Shown piece by piece: positions 1-5,345 of a stretch of DNA of 6,349 nucleotides (position 1 is its first letter; each line of letters begins with the position of its first letter). Source of the DNA: DATGKD01 sp035294855 (GTDB lineage Bacteria > Actinomycetota > Acidimicrobiia > Acidimicrobiales > UBA8190); contig DATGKD010000017.1 in the NCBI GenBank assembly GCA_035294855.1, forward strand, positions 1-6,349. Reading direction: 5' to 3'. The notes beneath the pieces are model-generated. The model was not told the origin of the DNA. It saw only the letters and a program-made list of their open reading frames with translations, and searched no databases. Made by a program: the position numbers and the translations under genes.

Positions 1-12
1 GTCATCGTGCGC

Positions 13-675
13 TCATCCCACATGCTCGAGGCCGACGAAGTGCGGCGTGCTGTGCCCCTTGTAGCGGATGTTCAAGTTGACGAGCACGGCGGTGAACGCC
101 TCGATGGGCGCGGCCGACGCCAGGCTGCCGGCGTCGAGGGGGCGGAGGCCGTCGACCATGCCGACCATCGCCATGGTGGCCGCCAGGGCGGCGGCGTGGT
201 CCGAGCACACGAGCACGTCCGCGCTGAGCGGGGCCTCGAGGTCCTCGAGCACGCCGGCGGGCAGGTGATGACAGGCGGCCGCCACCAGCGCGCCCGGCAG
301 CTCGGCCTGCACGGCGCCGGCGACCGAGCCCCGGGGCGGGACGAGGGCGTGCATCTCGCGGGCCTGGCGGACGAGCGCGTTGCCCACGCTCACGACGACC
401 TTGCCGTCGAGCAGTCCGGCGAGGGGGCGCACCGTGGGGATCGCCGCGTCCCAGGGCGTGGCGACGACGACGATGTCGCTCGCGGCCACGTCCTCGTTCG
501 CCGCGCCTTCGATGGGGAGTTGCCCGTGTGCCCATTTGGCGCGCAGGTCGGCCGCGGTCTCGGCGGCCCGCTCAACCGAACGGGAACCGATGGCCACGTT
601 GGCGCCGGCCAGCGCCAAGCGGACCCCGAGCCCCCGGCCCAGCGGCCCGGTACCACCGATGAATCCGACCTGCAC
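13..675 (-). CDS. npdG: NADPH-dependent F420 reductase (F420H2:NADP oxidoreductase)
   Basis: Transfers hydride between NADP(H) and the deazaflavin cofactor F420 in the cytoplasm, tying the F420H2 pool to NADPH. The 220-residue product matches the size of the Fno/NpdG family. An N-terminal Rossmann fold starts with GGTGPLG at residues 7-13. Thr9, Ser31 and Arg32 sit where the archaeal enzyme contacts the NADP 2'-phosphate (known of the family), which also supports this GTG start. Strand VVVATPW (70-76) and the late motif GLRPLDAGSL (176-185), followed by IEAFTAVLVNLN, are family hallmarks. An alternative in-frame GTG two codons upstream (681-679) would add only Val-Pro. No Shine-Dalgarno sequence is visible at either start, so a leaderless message is possible. 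It is divergent from the enoyl reductase with 51 bp between them. The long open frame continuing to 1557 is antisense to the next gene and is not part of this protein. Confidence 0.95.
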   Translation of the reverse strand: MQVGFIGGTGPLGRGLGVRLALAGANVAIGSRSVERAAETAADLRAKWAHGQLPIEGAANEDVAASDIVVVATPWDAAIPTVRPLAGLLDGKVVVSVGNALVRQAREMHALVPPRGSVAGAVQAELPGALVAAACHHLPAGVLEDLEAPLSADVLVCSDHAAALAATMAMVGMVDGLRPLDAGSLASAAPIEAFTAVLVNLNIRYKGHSTPHFVGLEHVG

Positions 676-726
676 CGGCACACACTGGCACAACGGGCCG
701 GTGCACCCGGATAGCGTGCGCTCCCG
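676..726. promoter_or_regulatory. Divergent promoter region, npdG / enoyl-ACP reductase
   Basis: Only 51 bp separate the two divergent starts, so both promoters must sit here or reach into the coding regions. On the plus strand TAGCGT at 712-717 fits the actinobacterial -10 pattern TANNNT and ends 9 bp before the ATG at 727. Together with the absence of a Shine-Dalgarno sequence before that ATG, this suggests a leaderless transcript. No convincing -35 box is seen, and no clear -10 for npdG. This is inference from spacing and consensus only. Confidence 0.4.
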
Positions 727-1500
727 ATGGGACTGCTCGACGGCAAGCGCATCCTCGTCACCGGAGTCCTCACCGACGCGTCGCTCGCCTTCGGGGTGGC
801 GCGCCTCGCGCAGGCGGAAGGAGCCGAGCTCGTGCTGTCGGGCGCGGGACGTGGCCTGTCGTTGACGAAGCGCACGGCGCGCAAGCTCCCCGCCCCGGCC
901 GACGTGATCGAGATCGACGTCACCGTGCCCGACCACCTGACCGCCGCGGCCGAGGAGCTCACCACGCGTTGGGGCCGGCTGGACGGCATCCTGCACGCCA
1001 TCGGCTTCGCACCCGAGGCCTGCCTCGGCGGTGACATCCTGCGCGCCGAGTGGGAGCAGGTGGCGCAGGCGCTCGAGGTCTCCGCGTACTCCTTGAAGGC
1101 GCTCGTCGGGGCGTTCCGGCCTCTTCTCAGCGCGGCGACGCACTCGTCGGTGGTGGCGCTGGACTTCGACGCGCGCGTGGCGTGGCCTGCGTACGACTGG
1201 ATGGGCGTGGCCAAAGCCGCGCTCGAGTCGCTGGCGCGTTACCTGGCGCGGGATCTTGGGGGGGAAGGGGTGAGGGTCAATCTCGTCGCGGCCGGCCCGG
1301 TGCGCACCATGGCGGCCAAGTCGATCCCGAGCTTCAAGTCCTTCGAGGACACGTGGGCGACACGGGCGCCGTTGGGCTGGGATGTCAGCGACTCCGAGCC
1401 CGTCGCTCGTGCCTGCGTGGCGTTGTTGTCGGACTTGTTCCCCATGACCACCGGGGAGATGGTGCACGTGGACGGCGGCGTCCACGCCATGGGGGGCTGA
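727..1500 (+). CDS. fabI: NADH-dependent enoyl-ACP reductase, InhA/FabI type
   Basis: Reduces trans-2-enoyl-ACP to acyl-ACP, the last step of each elongation cycle of type II fatty acid synthesis. The 257-residue protein opens with GLLDGKRILVTG (2-13), very close to mycobacterial InhA. Catalytic Tyr156 and Lys163 lie in AYDWMGVAK (155-163), the InhA form of the Y-x6-K motif. AIGFAPE (91-97), ALDFDA (144-149) and AAGPVRT (188-194) are further family signatures, and the C-terminus TTGEMVHVDGG is typical of classical SDR proteins. The substrate-loop stretch between Arg-Thr 193-194 and Trp218 is about nine residues shorter than I recall in InhA, closer to ordinary FabI, so a preference for very long chains is not implied. 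ATG 727 gives the expected N-terminus. There is no Shine-Dalgarno sequence; see the leaderless promoter candidate. First gene of a likely two-gene operon with the cyclase. Confidence 0.95.
   Translation: MGLLDGKRILVTGVLTDASLAFGVARLAQAEGAELVLSGAGRGLSLTKRTARKLPAPADVIEIDVTVPDHLTAAAEELTTRWGRLDGILHAIGFAPEACLGGDILRAEWEQVAQALEVSAYSLKALVGAFRPLLSAATHSSVVALDFDARVAWPAYDWMGVAKAALESLARYLARDLGGEGVRVNLVAAGPVRTMAAKSIPSFKSFEDTWATRAPLGWDVSDSEPVARACVALLSDLFPMTTGEMVHVDGGVHAMGG
1250..1276 (+). other. Possible G-quadruplex motif inside fabI
   Basis: Four G-runs occur close together: 1250-1252, 1258-1264, 1267-1270 and 1274-1276, separated by 5, 2 and 3 bases. This meets the common G3+ / loop 1-7 rule on the coding strand. 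It encodes DLGGEG with several GGG glycine codons, which is unusual next to the GGC-rich usage around it. Function is unproven and it may be chance in GC-rich DNA. Confidence 0.35.
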
Positions 1501-1508
1501 CCGGGGCG

Positions 1509-2609
1509 GTGGACGGCGAGGTCGTGCGAGAGTTCGAGACCTCCGGCCTGTATGCACCGGACGACCCCGATGCCCACGACAGGCTCGAGCTCCTCAATTT
1601 TCTCCGCAGCCGCGGCATCGCCGTCGAGCAGATGGTGTCGGCCGACCGCGACGGGCGTCTCCTCGCTCTCGCGGCGGAGGCCGTGGGCGCACCGGAGGAG
1701 ACGCTGACCGTCGAGGAAGTGGCGGCGCGCTGCCACACCACCGTCGACCGGGTGCTGCGTATCCGCCTCGCCTCGGGCCTCAGCGTCGACCCCGACGAGG
1801 ACCGTTTGCCCGCGGCGCTCGTCGACGACATCGCCGCGTTCGAGGCCGGCGCCGCGCTGTTCGGCGAGGCGGCCACGCTGTCGTTCACGCGCGTGATGGG
1901 GAGCGCCATGGCCCGGATGGCGGAGGCGGCGGTCGGCCTCTTCATGAGCGAGCTGCGCCCGCTCGGGACGACCGCCGAGCGCCCGGTGGTGGTGGCGAGG
2001 GCAGCCGCCGACGCAATGGCCGCGCTCATGGGTGTGTCCCCCGTCATGGAACACCTGCTGCGGGACCACGTCCGGCTGGCCACACGGCGTGCGGCCACCG
2101 AACGTGCCGGCGAACCCGACTCCCGCGCCGTCAACGTCGGCGTCGGCTTCGTCGACCTCGTCGGGTCCACGCAATGGGCGCAGAACCTCGCGTTGAAGGA
2201 TCAGGCGCTCGCTCTCAGCGCGTTCGAGTCAGCGGCGTGGGACATCGCGCTCCGACACGACGGCCGCGTGGTCAAGCTCATCGGCGACGAGGCCATGTTC
2301 ATCGCGCCTTCTGGACGAGACGCCGCGGAGATCGCCTCTGAGCTGTGCCACGCCGTGGGCGCCGAGGACTCGCTGCCCTTGGCACGCGGCGCCGCCGGAT
2401 TCGGCACGGTGGCGTCACGCGACGGCGACTACTTCGGCACCCTCGTCAACCTGGTGGCCCGCGCGGTGAAAGTGGCCGAGCCCGGCGCGGTGGTGGTCAC
2501 CGAAGTCGTGCGCGACGAGCTCGCTCGAAACGGGCGCGAGCTCGCCGAGCTGCCGGCCCGGGCCTTACGAGGGATCCGCGAGCCGGTGCGGCTGTTCGCG
2601 CTGAGCTGA
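1509..2609 (+). CDS. Class III adenylate cyclase with Rv1264-like regulatory domain
   Basis: Makes cAMP from ATP; no membrane segment, so likely cytosolic. Residues about 20-195 are helical and resemble the Ad_Cy_reg autoinhibitory domain of M. tuberculosis Rv1264 (RLELLNFLRSRGIAVEQM at 25-42, then TVEEVAARCHTTVDRVLRI at 67-85). The catalytic domain (about 207-366) keeps every key residue: metal aspartates Asp216 (FVDLVGST) and Asp260 (LIGDEAM), the adenine-specifying pair Lys256 and Asp307, and the transition-state pair Asn314 and Arg318 (NLVAR). It should therefore be active as a homodimer and selective for ATP over GTP. GTG 1509 lies 8 bp after the fabI stop and gives 366 residues; GTG 1524 is an alternative. 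Neither has a good Shine-Dalgarno sequence, so translational coupling to fabI is likely. The open frame extending upstream to 1050 overlaps fabI and is not coding. In Rv1264 this domain confers pH response and was crystallised with oleic acid (known of the family). Confidence 0.93.
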   Translation: MDGEVVREFETSGLYAPDDPDAHDRLELLNFLRSRGIAVEQMVSADRDGRLLALAAEAVGAPEETLTVEEVAARCHTTVDRVLRIRLASGLSVDPDEDRLPAALVDDIAAFEAGAALFGEAATLSFTRVMGSAMARMAEAAVGLFMSELRPLGTTAERPVVVARAAADAMAALMGVSPVMEHLLRDHVRLATRRAATERAGEPDSRAVNVGVGFVDLVGSTQWAQNLALKDQALALSAFESAAWDIALRHDGRVVKLIGDEAMFIAPSGRDAAEIASELCHAVGAEDSLPLARGAAGFGTVASRDGDYFGTLVNLVARAVKVAEPGAVVVTEVVRDELARNGRELAELPARALRGIREPVRLFALS

Positions 2610-2655
2610 GGGCTGGCTGCCACCTGCATCCGCTCCGGCGCGTCCGGGTCGGGTG

Positions 2656-2671
2656 GGAGGATCAGTCCTCC
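2656..2671. terminator. Hairpin at the convergent junction of cyclase and padR
   Basis: GGAGGA (2656-2661) and TCCTCC (2666-2671) form a perfect 6-bp stem with a TCAG loop that contains the padR stop codon. It sits in the 52-bp gap between two convergent genes, where a shared terminator would be expected. No T-tract follows on either strand, so intrinsic termination is only a possibility. Confidence 0.35.
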
Positions 2672-3228
2672 GACAGGATCTGGTAGAGCTCCTTGGTCGC
2701 CGTGCGGATCACGGTGGTGGCCCGCCCGAGCTGGTCGCTATGGCCGTCGTGGGCCACCTGGCGAGCGGCGCCGAACAGGTTCTTCGCGGCGCGAAAGAGC
2801 GTCTCGAACTCCCCTGCCTCGGTCGTCCCCGCCCACGGCGCGTCGCCGGCCCGCTCCTGGCGCTCCGCGGCCTCGGCGCGTCCCGCGTCGGTCAGCTCGT
2901 AGGTCCGCTTGCCGTCGCGCTCCTCCGAGCGCACGAGCCCCTCGTCCTCGAACATCTGCAGCGTCGGGTAGACCGAGCCCGGGCTGGGCCGCCACATACC
3001 CCCGCTCTTCTGCTCGAGGCGCCCGATGAGCTCGTAACCGTGGGCCGGACCCTCTTCCAGGGCGCCGAGAAGCGCCGTGCGGATGTCGCCGCGGCGCATC
3101 CTCCGCCGTCCCCCGCCCCAGGCGCCTCGTCCGGAGCGCCAGTCGGCGTCCAGCCACGGTGGACCGCCATGGCCCCTTCGTCCGCGCATCCTTGCGTGCA
3201 TCGATGTCTTCTCCTCTGTCGGTCTCAT
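2662..3228 (-). CDS. PadR-family transcriptional regulator
   Basis: A DNA-binding repressor of the PadR winged-helix family. The 188-residue protein has an Arg/Gly/Trp-rich N-terminal tail (1-46), common in actinobacterial PadR proteins. The winged helix at about 47-118 shows RRGDIRTALLGAL, GPAHGYELIGRLE (60-72), then SPGSVYPTLQMFEDEGLV (82-99) and RTYELTDAGRA in the wing. A short helical C-terminal domain (about 138-188) would form the dimer, as in the family. ATG 3228 is preferred because AAGGAG lies 6 bp upstream (3240-3235); an internal ATG at 3201 also has a GAGGAG nearby and would give a protein nine residues shorter. Family members usually repress their own gene and a neighbouring efflux or detoxification gene. 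A perfect inverted repeat lies 42-65 bp upstream of the start. Its target and ligand cannot be read from the sequence; the ACP gene is the divergent neighbour. Confidence 0.92.
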   Translation of the reverse strand: MRPTEEKTSMHARMRGRRGHGGPPWLDADWRSGRGAWGGGRRRMRRGDIRTALLGALEEGPAHGYELIGRLEQKSGGMWRPSPGSVYPTLQMFEDEGLVRSEERDGKRTYELTDAGRAEAAERQERAGDAPWAGTTEAGEFETLFRAAKNLFGAARQVAHDGHSDQLGRATTVIRTATKELYQILSED

Positions 3229-3242
3229 ACCGGTCTCCTTGG

Positions 3243-3257
3243 CCCCCCCTTTCGGGG
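3243..3257 (-). promoter_or_regulatory. GAAA-tetraloop hairpin in the padR 5' leader
   Basis: Read on the minus strand, CCCC (3257-3254), GAAA (3253-3250) and a G7 run (3249-3243) form a short stem capped by a GNRA tetraloop. It ends two bases before the AAGGAG ribosome binding site (3240-3235). The extra G residues allow the pairing to slip in register. It may affect translation start or message stability; this is inferred. Confidence 0.4.
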
Positions 3258-3269
3258 ACTACGACTGTT

Positions 3270-3293
3270 CATGATATATCGCAATCGATCATG
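3270..3293. promoter_or_regulatory. Inverted-repeat operator candidate upstream of padR
   Basis: Perfect outer arms CATGAT (3270-3275) and ATCATG (3288-3293) are separated by 12 bp; a second inverted pair ATCG/CGAT (3278-3281 and 3286-3289) lies inside. The 24-bp element stands in an AT-rich island, the only one in this GC-rich window. On the minus strand TATCAT (3276-3271) fits a -10 box and overlaps the arm, which would place the padR transcript start near 3264. This layout suits autorepression by the PadR dimer. A -35 box is not evident. Confidence 0.5.
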
Positions 3294-3335
3294 TTAGCGC
3301 GCCAATGAAGGGATTGAGTGAACGAGAAACATTCA

Positions 3336-3530
3336 GATCCCACGGAGTGTGAGGATCCACCATCCTGCAGTGGGAATCTGCGACGATCGACGGCACGGCG
3401 GGGGACGCCCGGTGGCTTGATGCCGCCAAGCCTGGGTACGTTGCCGTCGTTTTGTTGGGACGGACCTTCGGCCCGGTCGGGAGGCCGAGTGGACCGTCGA
3501 AAAAGCGGCCGGCTTTCGCCGGTCGACGAC
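3336..3530 (+). ncRNA. Structured RNA leader upstream of the ACP gene (unassigned)
   Basis: Most of this non-coding stretch folds into consecutive hairpins. (a) GATCCCAC 3336-3343 with 3370-3378, one bulged A, enclosing AGGAT/ATCCT at 3352-3356 and 3362-3366. (b) An 8-bp stem CGACGGCA 3388-3395 / TGCCGTCG 3442-3449. It encloses GGCG/CGCC (3397-3400, 3406-3409) and GGTGGC/GCCGCC (3411-3416, 3422-3427), giving a three-way junction followed by TTTTGTT. (c) A 13-bp interrupted stem 3459-3498. (d) GTCGA/TCGAC (3496-3500, 3523-3527) around CCGGC/GCCGG with a TTTC loop. Stem (d) ends 6 bases before the ACP ribosome binding site. No open frame here looks like a protein. I do not recognise a known riboswitch family. 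A 5' cis-regulatory RNA for the ACP gene is my preferred reading; a separate small RNA is also possible. All pairings were read by eye. Confidence 0.5.
3500..3527 (-). terminator. Terminator-like hairpin on the minus strand
   Basis: Read on the minus strand, CCGGC (3522-3518), GAAA (3517-3514) and GCCGG (3513-3509) make a 5-bp GNRA-capped stem. Four bases later a run of five T residues follows (3504-3500). This resembles an intrinsic terminator, though the 4-base gap weakens it. No minus-strand gene ends here, so it could only stop antisense read-through coming from the aldehyde dehydrogenase side. Confidence 0.3.
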
Positions 3531-3532
3531 AT

Positions 3533-3538
3533 GGAAGG
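3533..3538 (+). promoter_or_regulatory. Ribosome binding site deciding the ACP start
   Basis: GGAAGG lies 6 bases before GTG 3545. An in-frame TAG at 3542-3544 directly precedes that GTG, so no longer product is possible. The start is therefore well fixed. Confidence 0.75.
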
Positions 3539-3544
3539 TGGTAG

Positions 3545-3814
3545 GTGCCGACCGCGATTCTGGACTTCGAGACCTTCGCCGATCGCCTCCGCGACGGCCT
3601 GCGCATCAACGCCGGTCCGCTGTCCGTCAACTCTCGGCTCGTCGAGGACCTGCGGCTCGACTCCTTCGACCTCACCGAGCTCCTCGTCGTCGTGGAGGAG
3701 CTCGGCGTCCAGGTACCAGAAGAGGCTGCCGAAGAGTTCGAGACCGTGGGCGACGTCTACCAGGAGTACGTCAAGCGGGCGTCGGACACCGAGACGGCGG
3801 GCGACGCGCCGTGA
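3545..3814 (+). CDS. Acyl carrier protein (stand-alone)
   Basis: A small acidic carrier that holds acyl chains on a 4'-phosphopantetheine arm for fatty acid or related lipid synthesis. The 89-residue protein is slightly longer than the usual 75-85. Helix 1 covers about 6-20, and the attachment Ser40 lies in LRLDSFDLTELLVVVEE (36-52), which is helix 2. The usual Asp-Ser-Leu is Asp-Ser-Phe here. A further helix, FETVGDVYQEYV (65-76), matches the conserved ACP C-terminal part, and a disordered acidic tail (80-89) follows. It is preceded by a long structured leader and by an AT-rich region shared with padR, so divergent control by PadR is possible. No other fatty acid or polyketide gene is adjacent, so whether it is the housekeeping ACP or a specialised one cannot be told; I therefore give no symbol. 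Confidence 0.88.
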   Translation: MPTAILDFETFADRLRDGLRINAGPLSVNSRLVEDLRLDSFDLTELLVVVEELGVQVPEEAAEEFETVGDVYQEYVKRASDTETAGDAP

Positions 3815-3852
3815 GGACTGCCCGGGCGGGGACACCGCCGGAGTGAAGCGGC

Positions 3853-3912
3853 CAGCGCTGCAGTGATCAGCGCTGGAGTAATCAGCGCTGCAGTGATCAG
3901 CGCTGGAGTGCC
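3853..3912. repeat. Four tandem 15-bp palindromic repeats at a convergent junction
   Basis: Units begin at 3853, 3868, 3883 and 3898. Units 1 and 3 are identical (CAGCGCTGCAGTGAT); units 2 and 4 read CAGCGCTGGAGT plus AAT or GCC, so there is also a 30-bp period. Each unit starts with the 8-bp palindrome CAGCGCTG, and CTGCAG and TGATCA palindromes occur at the joints, so any two units can pair into a hairpin. Units 3 and 4 cover the end of the aldehyde dehydrogenase gene, whose TGA is at 3899-3897. The array looks like duplication of that gene's last codons and stop. It may also act as a two-way terminator between the ACP and aldehyde dehydrogenase genes. Confidence 0.85.
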
Positions 3913-5315
3913 TTCACCTCGAGGTACTCCTCGAGCCCGTACTTGCCGAGCTCACGGCCGATCCCCGACTGCTTGTAACCGCCGAACGGCGCGAGCGGGT
4001 TGAATCCCCCGCCGTTCACCTCGACCTGGCCGGTCCGGAGACGACGCGCCACCTTCTCGGCGTGCTCCTTGTCCCCCGCCCATACACCACCGGCCAGTCC
4101 GTAGACGGTGTCGTTGGCGATGTCGACAGCTTCGTCCTCGGAGTCGTAGGGGATGATCGACAGCACGGGACCGAAGATCTCTTCCTGTGCGATGGTCATG
4201 TCGCGCGTGACGTTCGAGAAGACGGTCGGACGGACGTAGTAGCCCCGCTCCAGGCCCTCGGGCGCCTCGGCACCGCCGGTGAGGAGCTTGGCGCCCTCGT
4301 CGATGCCCTTCTTGATGTAGCCCCGGACCCGCTCGAGTTGGGTGGCCGAGACCAGCGGCCCCAGGCGGGTGTTGCCGTCGAAGGGATCGCCGGGCGTGTA
4401 GGTCTCCGCCGTCTGCACCGCCAGGTTCTCCGCCTCGGCGAGCCGTGAGCGCGGCACGAGCATCCGGGTCAGTGCCGAACACGTCTGGCCCGAGTTGATG
4501 TAGCAGGCCGCCACGCCGGCGGGCACCGCCGACTCGAAGTCGGCGTCGTCGAGCAGCACGTTGGGGGACTTGCCCCCGAGCTCGAGGGCGACACGCTTCA
4601 CGCCCTCTGAGGCCAGCTGCATGACGCGCTTACCGGCACGCGTCGACCCGGTGAACGACACCATGTCGACGAGCGGGTGCGACGCGATCGCCTCGCCCAC
4701 GACCGGACCGAGGCCGGTCACGAGGTTGAAGACACCGGGCGGCAGCCCGATCTCGTCGAAGATCTCCGCGAGCACGAACGCATTCAGCGGAGCGACCTCG
4801 CTCGGCTTGAGGACGACGGTGCACCCGGCGGCGAGGGCGGGGGCGACCTTGGCGGCGATCTGGTGGAGGGGGTAGTTCCACGGCGTGATGGCGCCCACCA
4901 CCCCGACCGGCTCCCGGACGATGAGGGAGTTGCCGCTCTCCTCCTCGAACGGGAACTCGGTGGCCAGCGCGGCGGCGGTGGAGAAGCTCATCACGGGCAG
5001 CCCGACCTGGATCAGGTTGGACAGCGTGAAGGGCATGCCGACCTCTTGCGAGATCAGCGTGGCGATGTCGGCGGTGCGGGCGGTGAGCCCCTCCTGGACG
5101 CGCTCCAGGATCTTCGAGCGCTCGTCGCGCGAGGTCGCCGACCAGCTCGGGAAGGCATCGGCGGCGGCGCGCGCGGCGCGGTCGACGTCCTCGGGGGTCC
5201 CCTCGGGGATGGTCCCGATGACTTCCTCGGTGGCGGAATTCACCACGTCGAGGGTGCCGGTGCCGGTGGAGGCCACCCACGATCCCCCGATGTACAGCTT
5301 GTCGCGTACCTCCAT
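3897..5315 (-). CDS. NAD(P)+-dependent aldehyde dehydrogenase
   Basis: Oxidises an aldehyde to the carboxylic acid with NAD(P)+ in the cytoplasm. The 472-residue protein is full length for the ALDH superfamily and keeps its catalytic set: Asn147 (TPWNYPL, 144-150), Lys170 (LKPSE, 169-173), general base Glu245 (LELGGKSPN, 244-252) and nucleophile Cys279 (SGQTC, 275-279). FTGSTRAG (221-228) is the nucleotide-binding turn, Glu379 lies in EEIFGP (378-383), and PFGGYKQSGIGRE (443-455) is the C-terminal signature. ATG 5315 is fixed by AGGAGGG ending 7 bases upstream. The substrate cannot be assigned; aliphatic, betaine-type and semialdehyde enzymes share these motifs. The transporter upstream on the same strand, 83 bp away, may be co-transcribed and may supply the substrate. 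The stop codon lies inside the tandem repeat array. Confidence 0.96.
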   Translation of the reverse strand: MEVRDKLYIGGSWVASTGTGTLDVVNSATEEVIGTIPEGTPEDVDRAARAAADAFPSWSATSRDERSKILERVQEGLTARTADIATLISQEVGMPFTLSNLIQVGLPVMSFSTAAALATEFPFEEESGNSLIVREPVGVVGAITPWNYPLHQIAAKVAPALAAGCTVVLKPSEVAPLNAFVLAEIFDEIGLPPGVFNLVTGLGPVVGEAIASHPLVDMVSFTGSTRAGKRVMQLASEGVKRVALELGGKSPNVLLDDADFESAVPAGVAACYINSGQTCSALTRMLVPRSRLAEAENLAVQTAETYTPGDPFDGNTRLGPLVSATQLERVRGYIKKGIDEGAKLLTGGAEAPEGLERGYYVRPTVFSNVTRDMTIAQEEIFGPVLSIIPYDSEDEAVDIANDTVYGLAGGVWAGDKEHAEKVARRLRTGQVEVNGGGFNPLAPFGGYKQSGIGRELGKYGLEEYLEVKALQR

Positions 5316-5345
5316 GACCGAACCCTCCTGACTGCGCCGGGGCTA

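Noticed and set aside
1..16. ATG overlapping the npdG stop (16-14) and another ATG at 5-3 on the minus strand
   Set aside because: The first gives only four codons before a stop. The second might start a downstream gene but has only five bases in the window and no clear ribosome binding site.
1050..1508. Upstream extension of the cyclase frame
   Set aside because: It overlaps fabI in another frame and is Gly/Arg-rich shadow sequence; family similarity begins after 1509.
676..1557. Long minus-strand open frame extending npdG upstream to 1557
   Set aside because: It is antisense to the enoyl-ACP reductase, Arg/His-rich and unlike any family; the F420 reductase fold begins at the GTG at 675.
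3388..3449. c-di-GMP-I (GEMM) riboswitch
   Set aside because: GGGGACGC and a closing TTGCC recall the family, but the GACGCAAAGCC core and the GNRA-capped P2 hairpin are missing.
3457..3466. Mini-ykkC (guanidine-II) type ACGR hairpin at GGGACGGACC
   Set aside because: The flanking bases do not form the required stem and no second ACGR hairpin is present.
3269..3835. Minus-strand open frames opposite the leader and ACP
   Set aside because: They are antisense to the ACP and the hairpin region and show no recognisable domain.
3318..3866. Plus-strand open frame of 182 codons starting in the leader
   Set aside because: It overlaps the ACP in another frame, has low-complexity Ser/Arg/Pro composition and no ribosome binding site; the DNA is better explained by RNA stems.
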